A DNA stretch of 32,948 bases from positions 1 through 32,948 of the forward strand of contig JAOTVU010000044.1 of NCBI GenBank assembly GCA_029863385.1, read 5' to 3'. Position numbers and translations under genes: made by a program. The notes below the pieces were generated by a model that did no database searches, was not told where the DNA came from, and saw nothing but the letters and a program-made list of their open reading frames with translations. This document shows positions 1 to 8,701 of this stretch, piece by piece (positions within the stretch are counted from its first letter, which is position 1; every line of letters begins with the position of its first letter). This DNA comes from Acidimicrobiia bacterium (lineage in GTDB: Bacteria; Actinomycetota; Acidimicrobiia; Acidimicrobiales; SZUA-35).

Positions 1-384
1 CAGCGCGGCCACGGGATCACTCAGATGCTGCAGCACCTGGTGGGCGTGCACGATGTCGAACGAGTCGTCGGCGAAGGAGAGCCGGTAGCAGTCGCCGACG
101 GCGAACGTGAGGTTGTCGAGCTGGTTGTCTCTGCGGGCCTGATCGATGATCACGGCGGCGACATCGATACCGGTCACCGCGCCGGGGGCGACCCGCTCGG
201 CCAGATCGGCGGTGATGGTACCCGGACCGCAGCCGACGTCGAGCACCGATACTCCCGGTCGCAGATGGGGAATCAGGTAGGCGGCCGAGTTCTCGACCGT
301 TCGCCAGGTGTGGGAGCGCAACACGCTGGGATGATGGCCGTGCGTGTAGGTGTCGGGCTGCAAGCCGGAATCTGGTCGGGCCAT
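1..384 (-). CDS. class I SAM-dependent methyltransferase, partial (C-terminus beyond window edge)
   Basis: The reading frame runs leftward from ATG at 384 and is still open at base 1, so only about 128 N-terminal residues are seen. It shows the SAM-binding motif I as VLDVGCGPGT near residue 50, an acidic residue after strand 2 (TGIDVA), and a post-motif block (SFADDSFDIVHAHQVLQHL) typical of the UbiE/Methyltransf_11 group. It should transfer a methyl group from SAM to a small molecule; the substrate cannot be told. The ATG lies 7 bases after the stop of the nuclease-like gene, so it is the last visible gene of the minus-strand unit that begins with the MttB-like gene. A start at 384 is supported by this spacing and by the usual length ahead of motif I. 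Confidence 0.88.
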   Translation of the reverse strand, partial: MARPDSGLQPDTYTHGHHPSVLRSHTWRTVENSAAYLIPHLRPGVSVLDVGCGPGTITADLAERVAPGAVTGIDVAAVIIDQARRDNQLDNLTFAVGDCYRLSFADDSFDIVHAHQVLQHLSDPVAAL

Positions 385-391
385 GGATGCC

Positions 392-1330
392 TTATTCCAG
401 CAGGACCCGACCGTCGGCGACGAACCGCCAGTCGGCGAACACACCCTTGGGGTCGACGAGGATCACCGTCTCCCAGTCGTTGGACCAGACCGGAAACGAC
501 TCGCCGAGGTAAACGGTGTCGGCCCGGGCGACACCCGGCGGCGCCGCGCCGGTGATCACCGTCAACCACTCCCCCGCCGCCAGGGTCCCGGGGAGCGGAA
601 ACCGGTGGCCGGTCGTGTCGTCCCGCAGCACCCAGCCCGCCAGTTCGATCGGCTCCGAGCCGATGTTGACCACCTCCACAGACTCCTCGACGAGGTTGTA
701 GCGGTCGTCACCCGGCGCGTCGACCTGTATCACCCCGATCGTTAGATCCTCGCTGACCGGCTCACCGCATCCGTTTCCCCACACTCCGAGACCCGCAGAG
801 GCGGCGTCGACCATGAGGGCACGACGCCGCTCATCGTCTCCAGTGGCGAGACCGTAGCCTTCACCGATGAGCCGGTCGACGACCGACTCCCCGTCGAGAA
901 GCAGATCGCCGAGCGTCCGCCCGAAGCGGTCGGAACCGCCCGCGACCAATTCGATCGTCGATGCCGCTTCGACCGCGGCGTCGACAGCTGCCCTCGCCGC
1001 CAGGCCGTCGCAGGTCTGCGTTTCGGCGCCGTCCCCGTTCTCGGCGTAGAGCTCCGGCGCGTTGTAGCCCTCGAGGCGAAGCTCCACGTCCACGCCGGCA
1101 ACGATCAGCTCGACGGAGTCGCCGTCGACGACTCGGTCGACGACAACAGGAACCGGATCGGCGTCATGCACCGGATCGGATGCGGGATCGGTCACAACCT
1201 CGGTCCTGCCCCCAACGTCGGTCTTCGATCCGGTGCCGATGTCGCGTCCCCAGCCACATCCGGCGGTCATCAACGCTGTGGCGGCAACGATCACCGGCCC
1301 GACCCGGCGCCGGGCCGGGCCAGCCGTCAT
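392..1330 (-). CDS. lipoprotein with thermonuclease (SNase-like) domain and C-terminal lamin-tail-like domain
   Basis: The product has 312 residues. The N-terminus is a lipoprotein signal: Arg-rich start, hydrophobic stretch, then lipobox LMTAGC with the Cys near residue 25, so it should be anchored outside the membrane. Residues about 60-190 match the staphylococcal nuclease fold: DGDS (D21 equivalent), RLEGYNAPE (R35 and E43 equivalents) and DRFGR (R87 equivalent). The metal-binding Asp40 is replaced by Asn (GYNAPE rather than GxDAPE), so calcium binding and activity may be altered. Residues about 195-312 look like a lamin-tail (LTD) beta-sandwich (VEVVNIGSEPIELAGWVLRD). The start ATG overlaps the upstream dehydrogenase stop as ATGA, giving translational coupling. 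Role is probably extracellular nucleic-acid cleavage or binding; its link to the amine genes is unknown. Confidence 0.85.
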   Translation of the reverse strand: MTAGPARRRVGPVIVAATALMTAGCGWGRDIGTGSKTDVGGRTEVVTDPASDPVHDADPVPVVVDRVVDGDSVELIVAGVDVELRLEGYNAPELYAENGDGAETQTCDGLAARAAVDAAVEAASTIELVAGGSDRFGRTLGDLLLDGESVVDRLIGEGYGLATGDDERRRALMVDAASAGLGVWGNGCGEPVSEDLTIGVIQVDAPGDDRYNLVEESVEVVNIGSEPIELAGWVLRDDTTGHRFPLPGTLAAGEWLTVITGAAPPGVARADTVYLGESFPVWSNDWETVILVDPKGVFADWRFVADGRVLLE

Positions 1331-3894
1331 GCCCGCATACGTGTGGCCTCGGGATCCCAGAGACAGCCGTCGACCAATTGGGCCGCCCGGCGATCACCGA
1401 CCACCTCGATCTCGAATCGGCCCGTCGCCCCCTCGAGCTCGGCCGGAACGTAGCCCAGTGCTACGGATGTGTCGGAGAAGTGCGAGTAGCCACCGGAGGT
1501 GACCCAGCCGACCACGTCACCGTCGTACCAGACAGGCTCGTCGCCGATCACGTCCGCTCCGGCCAAACCCGGCTCCGTTTCGACGGTCCAGGTCAGCAGA
1601 CGTCGCTGCGGCCCGGCTTCGGCCGCCGCGGCCAGGGCGTCACGGCCAACGAACGTCTTGTCGAGCTTCACGAACCGGTCGAGCCCGGCCTCGTAGGGGT
1701 CGTAGATCGGACGGTACTCCCGGGCCCAGCCCCCGAAACCCTTGTCGAGTCGCAGCGAATTGAGGGCGTGAAGCCCGAACAGGCGCAATCCGTGGTCGGC
1801 TCCGGCCGCCGTCAGCAGGTCGAACACGTACCGTTGATAGGACGACGGCATCCACAGCTCGTAGCCGAGGTCGCCGGTGAAGCTGACCCGGCCGCACCAG
1901 ACCGGTGCCCAGCCGACGTTCATCGAGCGGAAGGCCATGAACCGGAAGGCCTCGTTGGACACGTCGTCGTCGGTCACCGAGGCCAGCAGGTTCCGGGCAT
2001 CGGGACCGGCGATGGAGAGACCGCAGACCTCGTAGCCCAGCGTGCGATAGGCCACCGAACCCTGATCTGGGCCGAAGCCGGCCAGCGCCCGATCGAACCA
2101 CCGCTCGTAGTACCGTTCCGCAATCCCGGACCCGAACACCACGAACCGCTCGTCGCGGGCGGTGTTGGCGGTGGCGCCGGCGGTGATGGCCGACGACGGG
2201 CCGAGTGCCTCGCCGCCGGCTCCGGCCAGACAGGCGATGGTCAGATCGCCGATCAGTTTGCCGTTGTGGTTGACCATCGGGGCCAGCGCCATGCGGCCCG
2301 CACGGGGAACGGTGTTGGTGCTGAGGTGATCGAGGAAGGCGCGGGCCCCCGGTCCGGTGAACTCGAATTTTGAGAACCCCGTCGTTTCCATCAGACCAAC
2401 GCCGTCGCGGACGGCCAGCGTCTCGGCCCGGACCTGGTCCCACGCATTCGACCGTCCGAACGTCACATCCTCGGTCGGGTCGAGGCCGTCGGCCTGGAAC
2501 CACAGCGCCGACTCCAACCCGAACGCATTGCCCCAGACCGCATTGGCCGCCGACAGTCTGTCGTACACGGGCGACGTCTGCAGCGGTCGACCCTCGGGCA
2601 GGAACTCGTTGGGGAACTGGATCCGGAACCGGCGGGAGTAGTTCTCCCGCACCTTGGTGTGGGTCCACGACTTCGTGGCGAAGTCGCCGAACCGGGCGAT
2701 GTCCATGCCCCACACATCGAACCCCGGATCGCCCTCGGTCATCCAGTTGGCGAGCGCGAGGCCGACGCCACCACCCTGCGAAAGCCCGGCCATCACCGCG
2801 CAGGCCGACCAGAAACCGGGCAGGCCCCGGACCGGGCCGAGCAGCGGATTGCCGTCGGGAGCAAACGTGAACGGTCCGTTGACGACCTGCTTGATGCCGA
2901 CCTCGGCGAAGATCGGGAAGTGCTTGAAGCCGGTGTCGAGCGACTCGGCGATACGTTCCAGGTCGGGTGTGAGCAGCCGCATCCCGAAGTCCCATGGCGT
3001 CTCGCCCGGCGACCAGGGCACGCAGTTGCGCTCGTAGGTGCCGAGCAGCAGACCGGCCCCCTCCTGCCGCATGTAGATCTCGCCGGCGAAATCGATGGCG
3101 TGGCTCATCTCGCCGACGTTGGCGTTGAACTCCGCCAGCTCGGGAATGGGCTCGGTGATGAGGTACATGTGCTCCATCGCCAGAAGGGGGAGTTCGAGGC
3201 CGACCATCCGCCCCACCTCGCGGGCCCACAGCCCACCGGCGTTGACGACGTGCTCGCAGCGGATGACGCCCTTGGGCTCGCCGGTGCTGGGATCGTGAAC
3301 GTGGACGTCCCAGCGGCCGTCGACCCCGGCATCGGCGAGCCCTCCAGGGCCATCGACCGGGGTGATGGCCTGGGCCCACGCTTTGCGGTACACCTCGGCG
3401 CCGTTGTTGCGGGCCACCGTCGCATAGGCGTTGGTGACACCGGTCGGATCGACGTGGCCCTCGTGGGCGTCCCACATGGCGCCGACGAAGTAGCTCGTGT
3501 CCATGAACGGCATCTTGGCCTTGGCCTCATCGAGCGAGATCAGCTCGGTCTCCATACCCAGGTAGCGGCCCCGGGCGTGGGCCATCTTCAACCAGTCGAG
3601 CCGCTCCGGGGTGTCGGCCAGCAGGCAGCCGCCGGTGATGTGGATCCCGCAGTCACGGCCCGACAGCTCCTCGATCTCCCGGTAGAGCTCGATCGTGTAT
3701 TGCTGGAGCTTGGCCACGTTGGGGTCACCGTTGAGCGTGTGCATGCCGCCCGCCGAATGCCAGGTCGACCCGGCGGTCAGCTCGTCGCGTTCGAGCAGCA
3801 CGACATCGGTCCAGCCGTTGCGGGTCAGGTGGTAGAGCACGCTGGCTCCGACCACCCCGCCGCCGATGACCACTACCTGGGCCGACGTCTTCAT
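1327..3894 (-). CDS. FAD-dependent dimethylglycine/sarcosine dehydrogenase-like protein with GcvT domain
   Basis: The product has 855 residues and is full length for this family. Residues 1-400 are a DAO-type FAD domain with the dinucleotide motif VVIGGGVVGAS and ELTAGSTWHSAGG; His46 in TWH aligns with the histidine that carries covalent FAD in mitochondrial dimethylglycine dehydrogenase. A linker domain (about 400-460) leads into GcvT N- and C-terminal domains (about 465-850) that in relatives pass the one-carbon unit to tetrahydrofolate. A stretch of roughly 25 Gly/Ala/Thr-rich residues around 560-590 looks like an extra loop. ATG at 3894 has AGGAGA about 9 bases upstream. It lies 66 bases after the MttB-like gene and overlaps the next gene by 4 bases. 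Likely reaction: oxidative N-demethylation of dimethylglycine, sarcosine or a related amine; the exact substrate is not fixed by sequence. Confidence 0.92.
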   Translation of the reverse strand: MKTSAQVVVIGGGVVGASVLYHLTRNGWTDVVLLERDELTAGSTWHSAGGMHTLNGDPNVAKLQQYTIELYREIEELSGRDCGIHITGGCLLADTPERLDWLKMAHARGRYLGMETELISLDEAKAKMPFMDTSYFVGAMWDAHEGHVDPTGVTNAYATVARNNGAEVYRKAWAQAITPVDGPGGLADAGVDGRWDVHVHDPSTGEPKGVIRCEHVVNAGGLWAREVGRMVGLELPLLAMEHMYLITEPIPELAEFNANVGEMSHAIDFAGEIYMRQEGAGLLLGTYERNCVPWSPGETPWDFGMRLLTPDLERIAESLDTGFKHFPIFAEVGIKQVVNGPFTFAPDGNPLLGPVRGLPGFWSACAVMAGLSQGGGVGLALANWMTEGDPGFDVWGMDIARFGDFATKSWTHTKVRENYSRRFRIQFPNEFLPEGRPLQTSPVYDRLSAANAVWGNAFGLESALWFQADGLDPTEDVTFGRSNAWDQVRAETLAVRDGVGLMETTGFSKFEFTGPGARAFLDHLSTNTVPRAGRMALAPMVNHNGKLIGDLTIACLAGAGGEALGPSSAITAGATANTARDERFVVFGSGIAERYYERWFDRALAGFGPDQGSVAYRTLGYEVCGLSIAGPDARNLLASVTDDDVSNEAFRFMAFRSMNVGWAPVWCGRVSFTGDLGYELWMPSSYQRYVFDLLTAAGADHGLRLFGLHALNSLRLDKGFGGWAREYRPIYDPYEAGLDRFVKLDKTFVGRDALAAAAEAGPQRRLLTWTVETEPGLAGADVIGDEPVWYDGDVVGWVTSGGYSHFSDTSVALGYVPAELEGATGRFEIEVVGDRRAAQLVDGCLWDPEATRMRA

Positions 3895-3960
3895 ACTCGA
3901 GTTTCTCCTGTCAGAGTCATTGGTCGATTCGGATTGCTTTGAGGTTGGTTCATGTTCAGA

Positions 3961-5532
3961 TCAGTAGTCGGTGGCCACGCCGCCTTCGGCCACCCGCCGG
4001 GCGACGAACTCGTCGAGCTCGGCCCGTCGATCGGGATCCATGGGTGGATCGACGTGTTCTGCCAGCAAGCGCTCCACCAGTTCCGACATCTTCTTGTCGG
4101 TGGTCGGGGAACCCGCCTCGACCCAGGACTCGTGGTTGCGCCAATCCGAAAGCATCGGATGGAAGAAGGCGGTGCGGAACCGGTCCTGGGTGTGCTCGAT
4201 ACCGAAGAAGTGTCCGCCCGGACCGACCTCGTCGATGGCAGCCACAGCGAGCGCTTCGGGATCGAGATCGATCGGGCGAAGGAACTCCGACACCATGCCC
4301 AGCAGATCGGCGTCGAGCACCATCTTCTCGTACGACGCAACCAGCCCGCCCTCCATCCAACCGGCGGCGTGCTTGACGAGGTTGGCCCCTCCGGTGATCG
4401 CTCCCCACAGCGAGAACACCGACTCGTAGGCCGACTGGGCGTCGAGGGCGTTGCCGGCGTTCACGTTCGACGACCGGTAGGGAACGCTGTAACGCCGGGC
4501 CAGCTGGCCGCCGACGATGGCGGCCTTCAGGTACTCCGGTGTGCCGAAGGCCGGCGAGCCGGACTTCATGTCGACATTCGACGTGAACCCGCCGTACATG
4601 ACCGGAGCACCTCGCCGCACGACCTGGGTGAACACGATCCCGGCCAGGGCCTCCGCGTTCTGCTGGACCAATGCCCCGGCGAGGGTCACCGGGGCCATCG
4701 CACCGGCGAGGGTGAACGGGGTGACGACGATGAGCTGGTTGCGCGACGAGTACTCGATGATGCCCTGGGCCATCGGATCGTCGAGGCGCAGGGGCGAGGA
4801 TGTGTTGATGATGGAGATGATCGACGGCTCGGCTTCCAGCTGTTCGTGGCTCACGCCGCGGGCGATCCGCACCATCTCCAGGCAGTCCCGGTTCCGTTGG
4901 GCTCCGAGACTGTAGGCGTGGATGGGCTTGTCGCTCAGCACGAGTTGGTCGTGGGTGGCGTGGAGATGGCGCACCGAAGCGTGGATGTCGGTCGGTTCGA
5001 CCGGATAGCCGCCGAGCAGGTGCACCGTGTTGAGAACCTGGGCGAGCCGGACCAGATTGGCGTGATCGACCCGATTACCGGTGCGACGGCCGCCGGCGAC
5101 GTCGGACACGTTGGGGGCACTGGCCACCGCGGAGAACGCCACCCAGGGGCCACCGATCCGCAGCGAGCGCTCCGGGTTGCGGGCGTGAAGGGCGAACTCG
5201 GGAGGGGCCGACGCCATGTAGTCGTCGATCATCTCGGGATCGAACCGCACCCGTTCGCCGCTGACCGTGGCCCCGGCGGCGGCCAGTAGCCGTCGGGCCT
5301 GCGCGTTGAGCACATCCATCCCGGTGTTGCGCAGGACCGTGACCGACGCCTGATGCAGCGCCTCGATCTGGTCGGCCGACAGCAACTCCGCCGGCGCCAT
5401 CGACCGTTTCGGCTGGGTCGCCGGCGGCTGCTCGACGGGGGTGAGCCCGTAACCGTTGCCTCCGCCGGCTCGGCCCTCTCGGCGTCGAGCTCCTCGTCGC
5501 CTCCGGGTCTTGGCCGCGTCGGTCATTGTCAC
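3961..5532 (-). CDS. MttB-family (trimethylamine methyltransferase-like) protein, non-pyrrolysine
   Basis: The product has about 523 residues and matches the MttB superfamily (COG5598) across its length, for example LLGGYPVEPTDI, VMYGGFTSNVDMKSGSPAFG and a C-terminal block GGHFFGIEHTQDRFRT. There is no in-frame amber codon, so it belongs with the non-pyrrolysine members, some of which are corrinoid-dependent betaine methyltransferases such as MtgB. The first 45 residues are Arg/Pro-rich and probably disordered. Start could be GTG at 5532 or ATG at 5526 (GTG-ACA-ATG); AGGTGA lies just ahead of the ATG, too close to be decisive. It heads the unit containing the dehydrogenase-GcvT protein, which suggests stepwise demethylation of a quaternary amine. 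No corrinoid protein gene is seen in the window, so the methyl acceptor is unknown. Confidence 0.88.
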   Translation of the reverse strand: MTMTDAAKTRRRRGARRREGRAGGGNGYGLTPVEQPPATQPKRSMAPAELLSADQIEALHQASVTVLRNTGMDVLNAQARRLLAAAGATVSGERVRFDPEMIDDYMASAPPEFALHARNPERSLRIGGPWVAFSAVASAPNVSDVAGGRRTGNRVDHANLVRLAQVLNTVHLLGGYPVEPTDIHASVRHLHATHDQLVLSDKPIHAYSLGAQRNRDCLEMVRIARGVSHEQLEAEPSIISIINTSSPLRLDDPMAQGIIEYSSRNQLIVVTPFTLAGAMAPVTLAGALVQQNAEALAGIVFTQVVRRGAPVMYGGFTSNVDMKSGSPAFGTPEYLKAAIVGGQLARRYSVPYRSSNVNAGNALDAQSAYESVFSLWGAITGGANLVKHAAGWMEGGLVASYEKMVLDADLLGMVSEFLRPIDLDPEALAVAAIDEVGPGGHFFGIEHTQDRFRTAFFHPMLSDWRNHESWVEAGSPTTDKKMSELVERLLAEHVDPPMDPDRRAELDEFVARRVAEGGVATDY

Positions 5533-5707
5533 CTACCGAAAACGTCGGGTCGACCGAGCCTCGAGTCCGGCCTTCGTCCTCCGCTCGAACGAGCAGTTCG
5601 CCAGAGACTATCGGTTGGCGGTGTCATTGGCCAGCGTCCTGATCCGAAAAAGATCGAACGGGCGACGTCCATCGGCTGGGGGGCGCGCCCAAGCGGACCG
5701 CGGTTAC

Positions 5708-5720
5708 TACAATCTGGAAC
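5708..5720 (+). promoter_or_regulatory. -10 box for leaderless alpha/beta hydrolase gene
   Basis: TACAAT occupies 5708-5713 and is followed by 7 bases and then the ATG at 5721. Transcription would start at or next to the ATG, and no ribosome binding site is present upstream, so a leaderless mRNA is likely. No clear -35 box is seen. The rest of the 188-base divergent spacer (5533-5720) should also hold the promoter of the MttB-like gene, which I could not place. Confidence 0.55.
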
Positions 5721-6464
5721 ATGCCGAGCTATGAGCGCGCCACCGATACGGGAATCGTGAGCCTTTACTACGAGGAGGAGGGCCAGGGTTTCCCCGTGCT
5801 GCTGATCGCCCCCGGCGGCATGCGATCAACCTTGTCCGCCTGGCAGAATGCGCCGTGGAACCCGATCCGTCAACTGGCCGAGAACCACCGGGTCATCGCC
5901 ATGGACCAGCGGAACGCCGGTAGATCGACAGGCCCGATCACCGTCAACGACGGCTGGCACACCTACACCGAGGATCAGTTGGCCCTGATGAACCATCTCG
6001 GAATCGGTCGGTTTCACGTGGCCGGCATGTGTATCGGGGGGTCCTACATCGGGGCGCTCCTGGCCGCCGCCCCCGAACGGATCGCATCAGCCGTGGTCTT
6101 CCAGACAATCGGGCTCGACGACAACCGTGACGCCTTCTTCGAGATGTACCAATCCTGGGCCGACGACTTGAAGCCCAAGCGACCCGACGTCAAAGAAGAA
6201 GCCTGGGAGGCCTTCGGCCGGAACATGTACGGCGGCGACAAGCTGTTCTTCTCCGTCGGGCCCGAGGCGTTCGCAGCGGTCGACACGCCAATCCTGGTGC
6301 TGCTCGGTGATGACCTCTATCACCCCACGTCCGCCTCCCGGGCCCTGGCCGACGCCGCATCGAACTCGGCGGTCATCGAGACGTGGAAGGAAGAGCCGGC
6401 CCGCAAAGTCGCCATGGCCAAGGTCGAGGATTTCCTGCTCGACAACACCCCGGTCACCGCCTAG
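5721..6464 (+). CDS. alpha/beta hydrolase with Cys at the nucleophile elbow
   Basis: The product has 247 residues. It has the fold signatures PVLLIAPGG (oxyanion region), VIAMDQRNAGRS and a nucleophile elbow HVAGMCIGGSYIGA, in which Cys104 takes the place of the usual Ser in GxSxG. A candidate acid is Asp197/198 in LVLLGDDLYHP. The usual late His (around residues 220-230, VIETWKEEPARK) is absent; His201 is the only His near the active site. A Cys nucleophile is known in dienelactone hydrolases, but the rest of the sequence looks like a general alpha/beta hydrolase. Substrate unknown. It is transcribed alone, divergent from the MttB-like gene and convergent with the AstE-like gene 28 bases away. 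Start ATG 5721 is chosen because of the -10 box just ahead of it. Confidence 0.87.
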   Translation: MPSYERATDTGIVSLYYEEEGQGFPVLLIAPGGMRSTLSAWQNAPWNPIRQLAENHRVIAMDQRNAGRSTGPITVNDGWHTYTEDQLALMNHLGIGRFHVAGMCIGGSYIGALLAAAPERIASAVVFQTIGLDDNRDAFFEMYQSWADDLKPKRPDVKEEAWEAFGRNMYGGDKLFFSVGPEAFAAVDTPILVLLGDDLYHPTSASRALADAASNSAVIETWKEEPARKVAMAKVEDFLLDNTPVTA

Positions 6465-6492
6465 AAACCGCCCGAGGCATCAGCCGGAAGCG

Positions 6493-7461
6493 TCAGTCGT
6501 CGTCGAGTTCGGCGATATGGACGATGGCCTCACCCTGATTGACGAGCGCCGCATGGGTCCGCCCGATGACCACGCCGCTGGAACGAGCCTTGATTCGGCT
6601 CAACCGCTTCCCGAAGGGATCGTGCAGCGCAGCCACGAAGTCACCCTGCTCGACGCGATCACCGAGTTCCACGTCGAGATGCAGGATGCCGCTTCGTGAC
6701 GAGCGGGTCCATTTCGACGTTTGAGCGATCAACGGCGTCCGAGCAGGGAGATCGACCGGTGGCGTCATCCCGATATGGGCCAAACAGCGTCGAATGCCGG
6801 CAACACCGACGTCGATCGATTCCTGGTCGAACCGTTTGGCCTCGCCGCCTTCGAACAGCAGCGCGATCGCGCCGTTCTCCGACGCCGCCTGGCGGAGCGA
6901 ACCGTCGCGGACCTTGGCGTTGATGACGATCGGGGCGCCGAAGACCTTGGCCAGTTCCAACGTCGGCTCGTCGTCAAGACCGGCCCGGATCTGGGGCCAG
7001 TTCACCCGATCACCCGAACCGGTGTGGAGATCGATGCCACAGTCGCATCGGCTGACGACCTCCCTGATGAAGATGTCGGCGATACGGGACGCCATCGAAC
7101 CACGGACGGAGCCGGGAAACGACCGGTTGAGATCACGGCCGTCGGGCAGGTTGCGGTCACCGGCTATGAACCCGTGAACGTTCACGATCGGGGCCGCGAT
7201 CAGCGTTCCGGCGATCTGACGGATGTTGAGGTGGCTGAGCAGTTCCCGGATGATCTCGATGCCGTTGATCTCGTCGCCGTGGACGGTCGAGCTGATCCAG
7301 ACGGTGGGCCCGTCCTGGCGGCCGTGCAGCACAACGAGCGGTGCGGCCACCGACGAGCCGGAAACCAGCCGGGCGTAGGGTAACTCCAGCGACATCCGCT
7401 TGCCGGGCGGGACTTCCTGGCCGGCGAGCGTGAACGGCGGACGTTTCGTTCTAGGAGCCAC
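6493..7461 (-). CDS. AstE/AspA-type zinc amidohydrolase (succinylglutamate desuccinylase/aspartoacylase family)
   Basis: The product has 322 residues. Zinc-binding and active-site motifs are clear: STVHGDEINGIE (His and Glu ligands near residues 60-63), DGRDLNRSFPGS and DCGIDLHTGS (third ligand His near residue 143). The catalytic Glu is likely in ALLFEGGE. The last 80 residues resemble a small barrel domain (GILHLDVELGDRVEQGDFVA) seen in COG3608 proteins. It removes an acyl or amino-acid group from an N-acylated substrate. The GTG start at 7461 overlaps the end of rimK by 11 bases, so the two are translationally coupled. With the RimK and retropepsin-like genes it probably forms a tag-adding and tag-removing set; this protein is the candidate remover. 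Confidence 0.9.
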   Translation of the reverse strand: MAPRTKRPPFTLAGQEVPPGKRMSLELPYARLVSGSSVAAPLVVLHGRQDGPTVWISSTVHGDEINGIEIIRELLSHLNIRQIAGTLIAAPIVNVHGFIAGDRNLPDGRDLNRSFPGSVRGSMASRIADIFIREVVSRCDCGIDLHTGSGDRVNWPQIRAGLDDEPTLELAKVFGAPIVINAKVRDGSLRQAASENGAIALLFEGGEAKRFDQESIDVGVAGIRRCLAHIGMTPPVDLPARTPLIAQTSKWTRSSRSGILHLDVELGDRVEQGDFVAALHDPFGKRLSRIKARSSGVVIGRTHAALVNQGEAIVHIAELDDD

Positions 7462-8680
7462 CTACCACCATCTCCGGCATGTCGGCCACGATGTCGGCGA
7501 AGGGATCCGAGGGAAGCGGCTGCGGTTTGGGGCGAGCCCGTCGACGGCGTCGGGCCGGGATCAGAGACCGCATCTCCGACAACTTGCCGAAACACAGGAG
7601 ACGATCCTCGACCTCGAGAACGCGGTCCTCCCGCGGGTTGGGAACCACGTGATCGCCCCTGACAAGAGTGAGAACCGAGATGTCGCGATCGCGCAGGCAG
7701 GCTCTGATCGTCTGATCGATCAATTCGGCCCCGGGACCGACGTAGAGTTCGGCCACGCCGTAGCCGGGAGTGTTGGCCAGACGTTGGCGGATGTCGAGGT
7801 CGGGAAAGGTGACCTGGCTGGCCACGTAGTCGATGATCGCCCCGGCGACATCCAGATCGGTGGCTCCCTCGATGCCTTCCAATCCAGGTGACGAGTTGAC
7901 CTCCATGACCAATGGACCGCTCGCTCCCTCCAACATGTCGACGCCCGCGATCCGAAGCCCCATGGTGTGGGCGGCCCGGACGGCGATCTTCTTCGAGCGA
8001 TCGTCGAGTTCGACCGGCTCGGTTCGCCCGCCGCGGTGAACGTTGGACCGGAATTCGTCGCCCTTGCCGATCCGGCGCATGGCGGCGATCACCTGGTCGC
8101 CGACCACCAGGGCCCGGATGTCACGGCCACGACTTTCGGACACGAAGCGCTGAATCAGGACGTTCTGCTTGGTCCATTGGAGCGTCTCGATGACGGTCTC
8201 GGCCACCTTTGCCTCGGGAGCAAGAATAACGCCTATGCCCTGGGCGCCCTCCAACAGTTTGATGACCACGGGCGCTCCCCCGACGCGTTCGATGGCGGGC
8301 CGCACGTCGCCCCGGTCGCGCACGAACGTCGTGTCGGGAATCGGGATCGAGTTACGGGCGAGCAGCTGGATCGACCGCAGTTTGTCGCGGGAGTTGGCGA
8401 TCGCGTCGGCGGTGGTCGGGGTGTAGACGTCCATTTGCTCGAACTGCCGGACCACAGCCATGCCGTAGAAGGTGATGGAGGCGCCGATCCGCGGCAGGAT
8501 GGCGTCGTAGTCGGCGACCTGGTCGCCGCGGTAGAGGAGGTCGTGATGATCGCCCGAGAGGTCGAGGGCGAGGCGCAGCGTGTCGAGAACTTCGACATCA
8601 TGACCCCGCTCGTGAGCAGCCGCGATGAGCCGCCGCGTGCTGTAGGACCTTGGTTGACGCGATAGCACGGCAAGCTTCAT
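7451..8680 (-). CDS. rimK: RimK-family ATP-grasp amino-acid ligase with C-terminal TrkA-C-like domain
   Basis: The product has 409 residues, about 110 more than ordinary RimK. Residues 1-95 form the preATP-grasp region; about 95-290 are the ATP-grasp domain, with NSRDKLRSIQLL, GGAPVVIKLLEGAQGIGV (lysine and glycine-rich loop), GRDIRALVVGDQ and the Mg-binding strand GPLVMEVNSSPGLEGIE. Residues about 300-370 (AELYVGPGAELIDQTIRACL, then VVPNPREDRVLEVEDRLLCFG) look like an RCK-C/TrkA-C ligand-binding domain, which may sense a small ligand. The tail is Arg-rich. RimK enzymes add glutamate to protein C-termini (ribosomal S6) or make poly-glutamate. The ATG lies 21 bases after the retropepsin-like gene with AGGGGGTGA upstream, in one unit with both neighbours. 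Confidence 0.92.
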   Translation of the reverse strand: MKLAVLSRQPRSYSTRRLIAAAHERGHDVEVLDTLRLALDLSGDHHDLLYRGDQVADYDAILPRIGASITFYGMAVVRQFEQMDVYTPTTADAIANSRDKLRSIQLLARNSIPIPDTTFVRDRGDVRPAIERVGGAPVVIKLLEGAQGIGVILAPEAKVAETVIETLQWTKQNVLIQRFVSESRGRDIRALVVGDQVIAAMRRIGKGDEFRSNVHRGGRTEPVELDDRSKKIAVRAAHTMGLRIAGVDMLEGASGPLVMEVNSSPGLEGIEGATDLDVAGAIIDYVASQVTFPDLDIRQRLANTPGYGVAELYVGPGAELIDQTIRACLRDRDISVLTLVRGDHVVPNPREDRVLEVEDRLLCFGKLSEMRSLIPARRRRRARPKPQPLPSDPFADIVADMPEMVVGGS

Positions 8681-8701
8681 GGCGGCTCGTTCACCCCCTT
8701 C

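Noticed and set aside
3961..5532. Pyrrolysine (amber) codon in the MttB-like gene
   Set aside because: The frame has no internal TAG and runs intact to TGA, so it is a non-pyrrolysine member.
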